Positions 7,017 through 14,132 of a DNA stretch of 23,487 bases are shown piece by piece. The stretch's first letter is position 1, and each line of letters begins with the position of its first letter. The notes below the pieces were generated by a model. It was not told where the DNA came from, did not search any database, and saw nothing but the letters and a program-made list of their open reading frames with translations. The translations under genes were made by a program, and so were the position numbers. The DNA is from Alphaproteobacteria bacterium (GTDB lineage Bacteria > Pseudomonadota > Alphaproteobacteria > Acetobacterales > Acetobacteraceae), in assembly GCA_026225015.1 (NCBI GenBank), contig JAMFRY010000252.1, positions 1 to 23,487 of the forward strand, written 5' to 3'.

Positions 7017-8877
7017 CAGATTGCTTCCCTATTTCAACCGGGAGCTGCTGGCGGTGCGGCAACTGGCCGCGGAATTCGCCAAGGCGCACCCCAAGATCGC
7101 CGGCAGATTGCGCCTGAGCCCCGATACGGTGGACGATCCCCATGTGGCGCGGCTGCTGGACGGCGTGGCGTTTCTCTCCGCCCGTGCGCAGGCGCGCCTC
7201 GATGATGAATTTCCGGAGCTGACCGACACGCTGCTCGACGTGCTGTATCCGCATTACCTGGCGCCTTTTCCATCCTGCGCGATTGCGCAGTTTGCGGCCA
7301 AGCCGGATTTGGCCGCGATGGTCGAGATTGCGCCGGGTTTCGAGCTGGAAACCGAGCCGGTGCGCGGCCAGACCTGCCGCTACCGCACCACCAGCCGGTT
7401 GCACGTCTGGCCAATCCGGCTGGAATCCGCACGGCTGATGGGCCTGCCCTTCAGCGCGCCGCCAAACCCGCTGGCGGCCGGGGCGGTGGCGGTGCTTCGG
7501 CTGGTATTGGCGACGCAGAACCCGGACGTTAAATTCAGCCAGCTGGGCATGGACCGGCTGCGGCTGTTTTTGCGCGGCGGTCCTTCCGCCGCATCGCCGT
7601 TATATGCGTTGCTGGCCGCGCATTGTGTCGGCGTGGCGCTGGCGGATTCGCCGAACGACCCGGCGCCGGCATTATTGCCCGGGCAGGCGGTGGAGGAGGT
7701 AGGATTTGCGCCGGAAGAGGCGATTCTGCCTTGGCCGGCACGCAGCTTCGAAGGCTTCCGGCTGCTGAGCGAGTATTACGCCTTTCCGCAAAAATTCCAG
7801 TTTGTGGAAATCGCCGGGTTGGCGGCGAGAACGCTGGTGCAGAACAGCAACCGGCTTGAGATATTTTTGTACCTGAGCCGGACTTCGCCGGAGCTGGAAC
7901 GGGCAGTGGATGCCAGCATGTTCGCGCTGGGCTGCACGCCCGTGGTGAATTTGTTTCAACAGCGCTGCGAGCCCATCAGTCTGGACCATACGACGGCCGA
8001 GTACCGCATCCTGCCGGATGCAAGGCGATCGAGCGTGACGGAGGTATGGAGCGTCACCGGCGTAAGGGAAGTGCGGCGCGATAGCACGACGCGGGAATTT
8101 CAGCCTTTCTACCGGCTCAGCCATGATGCGGGCCAAGGCGGAGGGATTCAGGGCGGGGGGACCCAAGCCGGGGGGAGCCAAGCCGGGGGAACCCAGGCAT
8201 TCTACCAGGTCACGCGGCGCGATGCGGCGGCGGGGCTGGGTGGCACGGATTGTTTCGTCGCCCTGTTCGATACCGGGTTTGATCCGGCGCAAAAGCTGGA
8301 CTCGGTGCTTTCCGTGCAGGCGCTATGCCTGAACCGGGACCTGCCCGCCGAACTGCCCTTCGGGAACGGGCGGCCAGCGCTGAAAGCCCTGCAGCCGCAT
8401 ACGGGGATTGCCAGCATCGGCTGCATTACTGCGCCGACCGCGACCCTGCGGGCGGAGCGCCGGGCGCGGGGGTCGTGGCGGCTGATCTCACATCTCTCAC
8501 TCGGGCATCTCTCGGTGACGGGGGGCGCCGAGGGCGCCGCGGGGCTGCGGGAGATTCTGCGGCTCTACGATCTTCGCGACACCGCCGAAACCCGCCTCGG
8601 GCAGGAGGCCCTGCTGGCAGTCAATGCCAAATCCGCGACCGCGCGGGTGGCCGGTGCCCGGCTGGGCGCCTTCTGCCGCGGGCTGGATGTGGCGCTGGAA
8701 TTCGATGGCCGCCTCTACCAGGCAAGCGGGCTTTATCTGCTCGCTTCGGTCCTCGCACGGTTTTTCGCGTTACATGCGAGCATCAACTCTTTTGTTCGGA
8801 CCTCGGTGAAGCTGCGGGGCAAGGCTGACGAGGAAGTCCGATTCCCGCCGCGTTCGGGCACGCGGATTTTGTTGTAG
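7009..8877 (+). CDS. tssF: TssF (ImpG), baseplate wedge protein
   Basis: TssF is the large baseplate wedge subunit and works with TssG, TssE and TssK. The 622-residue product begins with the family signature LLPYFNRELLAVRQLAAEFA followed by PKIAGRLRLS, and has DPHVARLLDGVAFLSARAQ and LTDTLLDVLYPHYLAPFPS, all hallmarks of TssF. The C-terminus (RSGTRILL) is also typical. The start is a TTG chosen on the ribosome binding site and conserved N-terminus. Unusual: residues 377-396 are four tandem Gly-rich pentapeptides in a region that is not normally repetitive (separate entry). tssG follows after six bases. Confidence 0.95.
   Translation: MADRLLPYFNRELLAVRQLAAEFAKAHPKIAGRLRLSPDTVDDPHVARLLDGVAFLSARAQARLDDEFPELTDTLLDVLYPHYLAPFPSCAIAQFAAKPDLAAMVEIAPGFELETEPVRGQTCRYRTTSRLHVWPIRLESARLMGLPFSAPPNPLAAGAVAVLRLVLATQNPDVKFSQLGMDRLRLFLRGGPSAASPLYALLAAHCVGVALADSPNDPAPALLPGQAVEEVGFAPEEAILPWPARSFEGFRLLSEYYAFPQKFQFVEIAGLAARTLVQNSNRLEIFLYLSRTSPELERAVDASMFALGCTPVVNLFQQRCEPISLDHTTAEYRILPDARRSSVTEVWSVTGVREVRRDSTTREFQPFYRLSHDAGQGGGIQGGGTQAGGSQAGGTQAFYQVTRRDAAAGLGGTDCFVALFDTGFDPAQKLDSVLSVQALCLNRDLPAELPFGNGRPALKALQPHTGIASIGCITAPTATLRAERRARGSWRLISHLSLGHLSVTGGAEGAAGLREILRLYDLRDTAETRLGQEALLAVNAKSATARVAGARLGAFCRGLDVALEFDGRLYQASGLYLLASVLARFFALHASINSFVRTSVKLRGKADEEVRFPPRSGTRILL
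8137..8196 (+). repeat. Four 15-bp tandem repeats inside tssF
   Basis: Four in-frame units of five codons encode GGGIQ, GGGTQ, AGGSQ and AGGTQ. The last three units are nearly identical at the DNA level and contain G-runs of 6, 6 and 5. Being multiples of three, unit gains or losses would keep the tssF frame, while slippage in a G-run would break it. The flanking protein sequence (YRLSHDAGQ before, FYQVTRRDA after) looks like normal TssF. Confidence 0.85.
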
Positions 8878-8883
8878 CGGCGC

Positions 8884-9915
8884 ATGAAATCGCCCTTGGA
8901 GAACCTCGCCGAAGCACCGCATCGCTTCCGGTTCGACGCCGCGGTGCGGCTGCTGGAGGCAGCGCAAGACGGCAATAGCCGGGATGAAGTCATAGACTTT
9001 GCAGCACCTCCGGCGCTGGCGCAGCCGGTTGCGGAAGTCGTTACAGTTGAGCTTGCCACACCGGAGAGGCGGGCAAGATTGGTCACGCCGCTGATCGGCC
9101 TGGTCGGCCCTTCCGGTGAAATGCCGCGCTGGTACACCGAGCTTCTGGCCCAGGCGCAGCGGCAGAAAGCGTTTGCCGTGCTCGATTTCTTCAACTTGCT
9201 GGCGCAACGGCTCATTGCCGCCTTCGCGGCCGCCGGGGCCAAATACCGGCTGCCCCGTTCCGCCGAGCGCGCTGCGAAAACCGGAACGCCAGAGCCCATC
9301 GGCGCTGCGCTGCTGGCGTTCACCGGGTACGGCACGCCGAACCTTGAAAACCGCCTGGCTTTCAGCCCCGATGCGCTGCGCCATTATGCAGGGTTTTTCG
9401 CGGCCTATCCAAGATCCGCCAGCCGGCTGGCATCGATGGTCTCGGATTATCTGGGCCGCAACGCGGAAGTTGTCGAGTTCGCCGGGGCGTGGTTGGCGAT
9501 CGCGCAGGATCAGCAGAGCCGCTTGCCGCAAGGGCGGCGTGCCGGGACGTTTTGCAGGTTGGGCGTGGATGCGGCGATCGGCATACGGGCCTGGGACCAG
9601 CAGGCGCGCTTCATCGTAAAAATCGGGCCGCTGAACTTGGCTGAATTTCAGGCATTGCTGCCAGACCAGCCGCGCCTCAAGGCCCTGGTTTCCCTGATCC
9701 GCGCTTACGTGGGCTGGGAGGCGGATTTCGCGGTCCAGCTTTTGCTGCAATCCACGGAGATACCGGCGCTCAAGCTCAAAACCGGCTTGGGCGAAGATTC
9801 ACCGCGGCTTGGCTGGAGCAGCTGGATTCCCAGCGGCACGGCGACGCTGCGGGGGCAAACCAAAGTCGAGGATGCAATGTTCAACGCTGCTGTGGTAGAA
9901 GGGCTGCAACCGTAA
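8884..9915 (+). CDS. tssG: TssG (ImpH), baseplate wedge protein
   Basis: TssG pairs with TssF in the baseplate wedge. The 343-residue product has the family layout: an N-terminal APHRFRFDAAVRLLEAA segment (the FxxxVRLLE motif), LVTPLIGLVGPSGEMPRWYT (the GLxGPxGxMP motif), AVLDFFNLLAQRLIAAF, and a C-terminal region with LGWSSWIPSGT. It starts six bases after tssF with no visible ribosome binding site, so coupling to tssF is likely. It is the last gene of this block; a weak hairpin with a T-run follows. Confidence 0.94.
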   Translation: MKSPLENLAEAPHRFRFDAAVRLLEAAQDGNSRDEVIDFAAPPALAQPVAEVVTVELATPERRARLVTPLIGLVGPSGEMPRWYTELLAQAQRQKAFAVLDFFNLLAQRLIAAFAAAGAKYRLPRSAERAAKTGTPEPIGAALLAFTGYGTPNLENRLAFSPDALRHYAGFFAAYPRSASRLASMVSDYLGRNAEVVEFAGAWLAIAQDQQSRLPQGRRAGTFCRLGVDAAIGIRAWDQQARFIVKIGPLNLAEFQALLPDQPRLKALVSLIRAYVGWEADFAVQLLLQSTEIPALKLKTGLGEDSPRLGWSSWIPSGTATLRGQTKVEDAMFNAAVVEGLQP

Positions 9916-9922
9916 CGTTGCC

Positions 9923-9945
9923 AAAAGCTGCCGGTTTGCAGTTTT
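9923..9945 (+). terminator. Possible weak terminator after tssG
   Basis: AAAA-G-CTGC (9923-9931) pairs with GCAGTTTT (9938-9945), leaving one bulged G and a 6-base loop, so the stem closes with A-T pairs and the downstream arm ends in four Ts. It lies eight bases after the tssG stop. The stem is short, and read-through into the ompA-like gene is quite possible. Confidence 0.3.
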
Positions 9946-9978
9946 GCGATCATTAACCGAAATCAGGAGGTTCACACG

Positions 9979-10689
9979 ATGACAAAAACGACACTTATTC
10001 CAAGCGGCAAAAAGGTCGACTCACTGCCCGATACTGCCGTGACACAGAAAGTCGTGGATGCCCGGCCTTCGCCGGGCATGACGGGTGGGGAGGCCGGTGG
10101 GTTATGGCCAAAGATAGTTGGTATTAGACTAGCCTTTTCATCCATGGCGCTCACGCTGGCGTTGTTTGGCCCGGCATGGGCGCAGAGCAATCCTTCCGCA
10201 TCGCAGCTGATCAACCAGCTGGCGCCTACCGGAAATGTAAGCGACGCCACACGGGGGATCAAACCGCTTGCGCCCGACACACAAGCGCCGGCCGCACCGA
10301 TGGCGGGTATGGCGATGACAGCTCCGCAAGTTTCCGCGCCGCCTTCGGCCAATCTCGTGGTGGATTTCGAATCCGGTTCCGCCATGCTAACCCCAAGCGC
10401 CACCAAGGCGCTGGATCAACTGGGCCAGGCGCTCACCAGCAAGACGTTGGCGGTCTATCACTTCAATATCGTCGGCCATACCGACACCACGGGCGCGCCC
10501 GCGGTGAACCAGACATTGTCTGAGCAACGGGCGGAAGCGGTGAAGTCCTACCTGGAAACGAAGTTCCAGATTGCGGATGAGCGGCTGAAGGCAAGCGGTG
10601 TCGGCGAAGCCGATCTTGCCGTGGCGACACCGCCCAATACGCCGGAGGAGCGCAACCGGCGGGTTGAAATCATCAATCTCGGCCAGTAG
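9979..10689 (+). CDS. OmpA-family peptidoglycan-binding envelope protein
   Basis: The C-terminal half (about residues 120-236) is an OmpA/MotB-like domain: LVVDFESGSAMLTPSATKAL, the core GHTDTTGAPAVNQTLSEQRA, and the final ERNRRVEIINL, all residues expected for non-covalent peptidoglycan binding. Residues 51-70 (IRLAFSSMALTLALFGPAWA, then QS) look like a signal peptide with an AWA cleavage site. The strongest start is the ATG at 9979 with AGGAGG at 9965-9970, but that places about 48 residues before the hydrophobic core, unusually long. Part of this extension is encoded by a repeat-like palindrome. A later start near ATG 10078 (residue 34) would give a more ordinary signal peptide but has only a GGG-rich region around it. 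The stand-alone domain probably sits in the periplasm next to the TssJLM complex; that location is inference. Confidence 0.8.
   Translation: MTKTTLIPSGKKVDSLPDTAVTQKVVDARPSPGMTGGEAGGLWPKIVGIRLAFSSMALTLALFGPAWAQSNPSASQLINQLAPTGNVSDATRGIKPLAPDTQAPAAPMAGMAMTAPQVSAPPSANLVVDFESGSAMLTPSATKALDQLGQALTSKTLAVYHFNIVGHTDTTGAPAVNQTLSEQRAEAVKSYLETKFQIADERLKASGVGEADLAVATPPNTPEERNRRVEIINLGQ
10053..10083. repeat. REP-like palindrome within the 5' part of the ompA-like gene
   Basis: ATGCCCGGC (10058-10066) and GCCGGGCAT (10071-10079) are perfect 9-bp arms around a CTTC loop, flanked by CGTGG on the left and GACG on the right. This CGTGGATGCCCGGC / GCCGGGCATGACG layout is that of small palindromic elements found in many copies between genes of alphaproteobacteria. 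Here it is translated as part of the predicted N-terminal extension. The family assignment is from memory of the pattern; copy number in this genome cannot be seen. Confidence 0.6.
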
Positions 10690-10710
10690 CCTTCGGTAAG
10701 TAGCCGGGCG

Positions 10711-11736
10711 ATGTCCTCGGCGCCGGGCAATGATGATGACACCATCGATATCCGGCCGGCGAATGCAGGCGGGGTGCGGCGGCGGCGGCTGCTTCGCCTT
10801 GCGCTGGCAGGCGGCGGCGCCGTAAGCCTTGGCGCGGCTGGCTTGGGTGCGGACCGGCTGCTGCGCAAGGATCAGGGGCCGGCGATCGGCAGCGCAACCG
10901 AATCCGCCATCGACCTTGAAGAGCCTTGCGGCACGCATCTATCTCGCCTCGCGCCGGACGCGGATGTTGTTGTCATCGACTTTCCCTCACTATTGACGCA
11001 AGGCCTGACGCTGGACCGGCTGGCCGCGTTCGTCGAAAAAGCCAACGTCCCGCATGACCGGCTGTTGAACGATGCGTCGCTTGCCGCCGCGATCAAGGCG
11101 AGCGGGGATACGGAGGCGAGCTATTATTACGGTCATGATTACCAGGCGGCGGATATCGCGCGGTTCTTCCGCCTCGCCGATAGCGAGGGCATTGCGCTGA
11201 ACCCGCACGAGTTATGGCTGCGGCGGCTGATGCGGCAACTCGGCTGGATGGCGCAAGGTGCGACCGGGGCGATCATCACGCTGACGGCTGCCGGCGGTCC
11301 GGTGACAATGGAGATGCGAACCGTCATTCTCCGGCATGAAATTTCGCATGGCGCCTTCTATACTGTGCCGGCCTACCGGCGCTACACGGAGGATTTCTGG
11401 GCAAGCCTCACCGATGCAGACCGGGCGGCCTTCACCGGATTCCTGGGCCGGCAAGGCTATGACACCAGCCTGACCGAGCTGATGCTGAACGAATCCCAGG
11501 CTTATCTGATATTCACGCGTGACCCGCGCTTTTTCAACGCCGCCGCCATAGGTAAGAGCGAGGAGGAAGTGGCGCAGTTGCGGCAGGGGTTTATCGACAA
11601 CATGCCGGAATTTTGGTTGCGGGCATTGGCAACCGAGCCCCGACCCCCCGCCTCCCACACCATGCCAGGCTGCCCGGTGCAAAGCGCGATGCTGACCGAT
11701 GGCAGGCGAACCTGCCTTTGCTACCGGCCGGTTTAG
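10711..11736 (+). CDS. Predicted exported HExxH zincin-like protein of unknown function
   Basis: I do not recognise this family. The 341-residue product has an N-terminal RRRRLLRLALAGGGAV stretch (residues 23-38) that fits a Tat signal or N-in membrane anchor (R-R-x-L-L-R then a hydrophobic core). Residues 205-218 contain VILRHEISHGAFYT, an HExxH zinc-binding motif (H209, E210, H213). Forty-eight residues after H213, LMLNESQAYL supplies an NExxA pattern with E261, a plausible third ligand of the gluzincin type. Four cysteines (73, 321, 335, 337) could form disulphides in the periplasm. It starts 21 bases after the ompA-like gene, probably in one operon, and its 3' end overlaps the kinase gene from the other strand by four bases. 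A role in cell-wall or envelope processing, or as an effector, is only inference. Confidence 0.72.
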   Translation: MSSAPGNDDDTIDIRPANAGGVRRRRLLRLALAGGGAVSLGAAGLGADRLLRKDQGPAIGSATESAIDLEEPCGTHLSRLAPDADVVVIDFPSLLTQGLTLDRLAAFVEKANVPHDRLLNDASLAAAIKASGDTEASYYYGHDYQAADIARFFRLADSEGIALNPHELWLRRLMRQLGWMAQGATGAIITLTAAGGPVTMEMRTVILRHEISHGAFYTVPAYRRYTEDFWASLTDADRAAFTGFLGRQGYDTSLTELMLNESQAYLIFTRDPRFFNAAAIGKSEEEVAQLRQGFIDNMPEFWLRALATEPRPPASHTMPGCPVQSAMLTDGRRTCLCYRPV

Positions 11737-13532
11737 CCTCCGGGTTTTGGGAGCGTGACCAGCGCCAATGCCGAAACGGAAATCCTCCCATTTGCTGCGG
11801 CATTCTGTAGCGCCGTGCGCAGGGCAGGCAGGTAATCGCTGACATTTTCATCCTGCGGACGCAATGCGGTGAATAATGGCTGTGAAGAGGCAATGGAGAT
11901 GATCAGATCGGCCCCGTAAGGCGCGCCGGCCTCGCCGATTGCGTTTGGATGCGATTTATCGCCCAAGGATATCGGGGCGCCCGCTGCCAATTCATGCGGC
12001 GGATTTGCGGTGGGGAACACATGCAGCACCGTACCGTCATTCGAGTAATAATCGGTCTCCAGATAGCCGGAAAAACCCGGCATGGTCTGGTTGATGATGA
12101 TCAGATCACCATCATGCAGCGTGGTGCCCAGGCCACCCATGGATAGGCCGGGTGTGCTGCCCGGTTCTGCGAAAAGCTGCGTGTAGGGCCGGACGGAATC
12201 CAGCGTGGTGCAATAGGGTCCGTCCAGCGTCTCCACCGAATCAGTGACGCTGGCGCGATCCGGCAATGATTGCAGCGCTGCCGTGAAGGCGGCCTGCGGC
12301 GCACCCGCGCCGGCGAGCCCGGACACAGTTACGGCAGAGTCGGACTGCCTGGCGCTCAACAGCGTGCAGGGCAGGGCGCCAAGCGTTCCGGTAAAGTTGG
12401 CCGCAAGCTGGGCCGGGGTAAGCGGCGTCGGGGTTGCTGGCGGCGGGGACGAGGTTGCGGCCTGTCGCGGCGGGGCCGGGGCGGTGTGATGGCCGAGCAG
12501 CATGTATGCGCCGCCGGCGAGCACCGCCAGCAGCAGCGCGGCGGCGCCCCCGATCAAGGCGAAATTGGGTCCGGATTTCCTCAGCGCGGGCGCAGGGGGC
12601 GCGGCGGGCGGTATAAATTCACGGGCAGTTTCGGCGGGGCGGCGGGGCGCCACCATAGTCGCTTCGCCATCCGCAAAAACGTCAGCGCCGAGGCCAAAGC
12701 TGGCGGAAGGTTCTGGGGCTGCCCGAAACGCCTGGCGCAGCACCTGCGCAAACTCGGTCGCGGAAGCAAACCGGTCTTCCGGCCGTTTGGCCATCGCCCG
12801 ATTCACCACGGCATCGACGGCCGGCGTGACGGTGAAGGAAAGTGCCGAGGGCGGCGGCGGCTCGGTATGCAGAACCTTGTGCATGATCGCGGTCAGCCCG
12901 CCCTCGAACGGCTTTTCGCCGGTCAGCAGCTGGTAGAGCATCACGCCGGCGGAATAGAGGTCGGTGCGCGCATCCGCCGTCTGGCCCATGAACTGCTCGG
13001 GCGACATATAGGAAGGCGTGCCCAGCATGGTTCCCGCCTGCGTCATGGAGCTGCTTTCGATTCGGGCGATCCCGAAATCGGCGATTTTGACCTCGCCGGT
13101 TTTCGTCAGCATGATGTTCGCGGGCTTGATATCGCGATGCACGACCCCGCGCTCATGGCTGTATTGCAGCCCGGCCATCAGCATTTCCATGATTCGCAGG
13201 ATTTCGGCGGGCGGGAAGCGCTCGCCTTTGTCCAGCACGTGCTTCAAAGTGGTGCCGTCGACGAATTCCATGACGATATAGGCGATCTCGGCGGTTTCGC
13301 CGTAATCGAAAACCCCGACGATATTGGGATGGCTCAGCCTTCCGGCCGCCTGCGCCTCCCGTTTGAAACGGGCCAGCTCATCTTGCGCTTCCAGATCGTC
13401 CGGGCTTGGCAGCCGCACGGTTTTGATGGCGAGCCGGCGGGCGATGATCGGATCGAACCCCTCATACACCGTGCCCATCGCGCCCTTGCCCAGCACGTGG
13501 CGAAGCTCGTATTTGCCAAGCATCTCGGTCAT
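11733..13532 (-). CDS. Transmembrane Ser/Thr protein kinase (PpkA-like role), DUF4384-like C-terminus
   Basis: A Hanks-type kinase, likely the T6SS threonine-phosphorylation kinase. The 599-residue product has a complete catalytic domain at about 8-270: glycine loop GKGAMG (15-20), lysine K37 in AIK, catalytic HRDIKPAN (132-139), DFG (152-154) and the activation-segment end MSPEQ (176-180). A Pro/Ala linker follows, then one membrane helix at about 325-346 and a probably periplasmic region. That region ends in a DUF4384-like domain at about 455-595 (GYLETDYYSNDGTVLHVF, then AAGAPISLGD). It differs from Pseudomonas PpkA, whose C-terminus carries a VWA domain, so I give no symbol. The linker motif DGEATMVAP (T292) resembles the phosphorylated TssL tail. 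The ATG at 13532 has a modest GAAG site; MLGKYEL three codons later is an alternative start. It is divergent from PAAR and convergent with the zincin gene. Confidence 0.92.
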   Translation of the reverse strand: MTEMLGKYELRHVLGKGAMGTVYEGFDPIIARRLAIKTVRLPSPDDLEAQDELARFKREAQAAGRLSHPNIVGVFDYGETAEIAYIVMEFVDGTTLKHVLDKGERFPPAEILRIMEMLMAGLQYSHERGVVHRDIKPANIMLTKTGEVKIADFGIARIESSSMTQAGTMLGTPSYMSPEQFMGQTADARTDLYSAGVMLYQLLTGEKPFEGGLTAIMHKVLHTEPPPPSALSFTVTPAVDAVVNRAMAKRPEDRFASATEFAQVLRQAFRAAPEPSASFGLGADVFADGEATMVAPRRPAETAREFIPPAAPPAPALRKSGPNFALIGGAAALLLAVLAGGAYMLLGHHTAPAPPRQAATSSPPPATPTPLTPAQLAANFTGTLGALPCTLLSARQSDSAVTVSGLAGAGAPQAAFTAALQSLPDRASVTDSVETLDGPYCTTLDSVRPYTQLFAEPGSTPGLSMGGLGTTLHDGDLIIINQTMPGFSGYLETDYYSNDGTVLHVFPTANPPHELAAGAPISLGDKSHPNAIGEAGAPYGADLIISIASSQPLFTALRPQDENVSDYLPALRTALQNAAANGRISVSALALVTLPKPGG

Positions 13533-13732
13533 GGAAACTTCACGCCGGCAAAGCTGAATTATTGCTGTAGGCGAATCTTTCCAACCAGATGTATCCTGTA
13601 TCTGCGTGCGTGAGGGAGATAACTTACTTCATTTTGCATGTATATGTTTCTCTAGTGGATTACGGTGCGGCTTCAGACTAGACACAGTAAGGTGGGCGTT
13701 GCCCGCCCTACGCCTAACAAGAGGTCGGACGA
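13533..13732. promoter_or_regulatory. Divergent kinase/PAAR intergenic region
   Basis: This 200-bp region is noticeably richer in A and T than its surroundings, especially 13555-13680, and must carry the start signals of both the kinase (minus) and the spike genes (plus). On the minus strand, TTGGAA (plus 13579-13584) and AATAAT (plus 13558-13563) form a weak -35/-10 pair with a short 15-base spacer. On the plus strand, the TGCATGTATATG area near 13635-13648 could hold a -10, but no good -35 is visible. A palindrome lies just before the PAAR ribosome binding site. Confidence 0.5.
13687..13711. repeat. Imperfect palindrome upstream of the PAAR gene (REP-like)
   Basis: GTAAGGTGGGC (13687-13697) and GCCCGCCCTAC (13701-13711) pair over 11 positions with one mismatch and one G-T wobble around a GTT loop. 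The GTAGGGTGGGC / GCCCACC style is common among small dispersed repeats of proteobacteria. The stem ends nine bases before the GAGG ribosome binding site (13721-13724) of the PAAR gene. It is a different sequence class from the palindrome at 10053-10083. Confidence 0.55.
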
Positions 13733-14026
13733 ATGGCTTTTCCCGCGGCGCGGCTGACCGACATGCATGTATGCCCGATGCTCACGGTGCTGGTGCCCCA
13801 TGTTGGCGGGCCGATCACCGGGCCGGGAACGCCGACCGTATTGATCGGCGGCCTGCCCTCGGCGGGGCTGGGAGACCTGGCCACCTGCGTCGGGCCACCG
13901 GATACCATCATCATGGGATCGACCACGGTACTGATCGGCGGCAAGCCGGCGGCGCGGATGATGGACCCCTGCGCGCATGGCGGGATGATCCTGCTGGGCT
14001 GCTTCACGGTGCTGATCGGCGGTTGA
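13733..14026 (+). CDS. PAAR-domain spike-tip protein
   Basis: PAAR proteins form the sharp cone on top of the VgrG trimer and can carry effectors. The 97-residue product is a bare PAAR domain with no extension: AARLTDMHVCPM at the start, two copies of a TVLIGG-type segment (residues 35-40 and 65-70) and a third at the end (92-97), and PCAHGG at 79-84. H12, H23, H82 and nearby cysteines (C14, C80) are candidate zinc ligands. The ATG has GAGG eight bases upstream. The lack of an extra domain means any cargo must bind separately. vgrG follows after 106 bp. Confidence 0.94.
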   Translation: MAFPAARLTDMHVCPMLTVLVPHVGGPITGPGTPTVLIGGLPSAGLGDLATCVGPPDTIIMGSTTVLIGGKPAARMMDPCAHGGMILLGCFTVLIGG

Positions 14027-14132
14027 GCCAGCGTTAAGGAGAACATTGGCTGACTTGCCAAAGCAAACCGGTTGAGACAACTTGACCGCAATTTGAGGGA
14101 CGTTTCGGCCTCAGTTTGAATGGATAACGGGG

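Noticed and set aside
12270..13613. 447-codon open frame on the plus strand opposite the kinase gene
   Set aside because: It is antisense to a protein with a full set of kinase motifs, and its composition (Gly/Arg/His-rich, low complexity) is typical of a GC-rich shadow frame.
13606..14037. 143-codon plus-strand frame overlapping the PAAR gene
   Set aside because: The overlapping 97-residue frame is an unmistakable PAAR domain with its own ribosome binding site; the longer frame has no similarity I can see.
14046..14075. AAGGAG followed by TTG and a nine-codon frame between PAAR and vgrG
   Set aside because: The site is well formed, but the TTG-started peptide ends 57 bases before vgrG and resembles nothing; it may be chance or a gene remnant.
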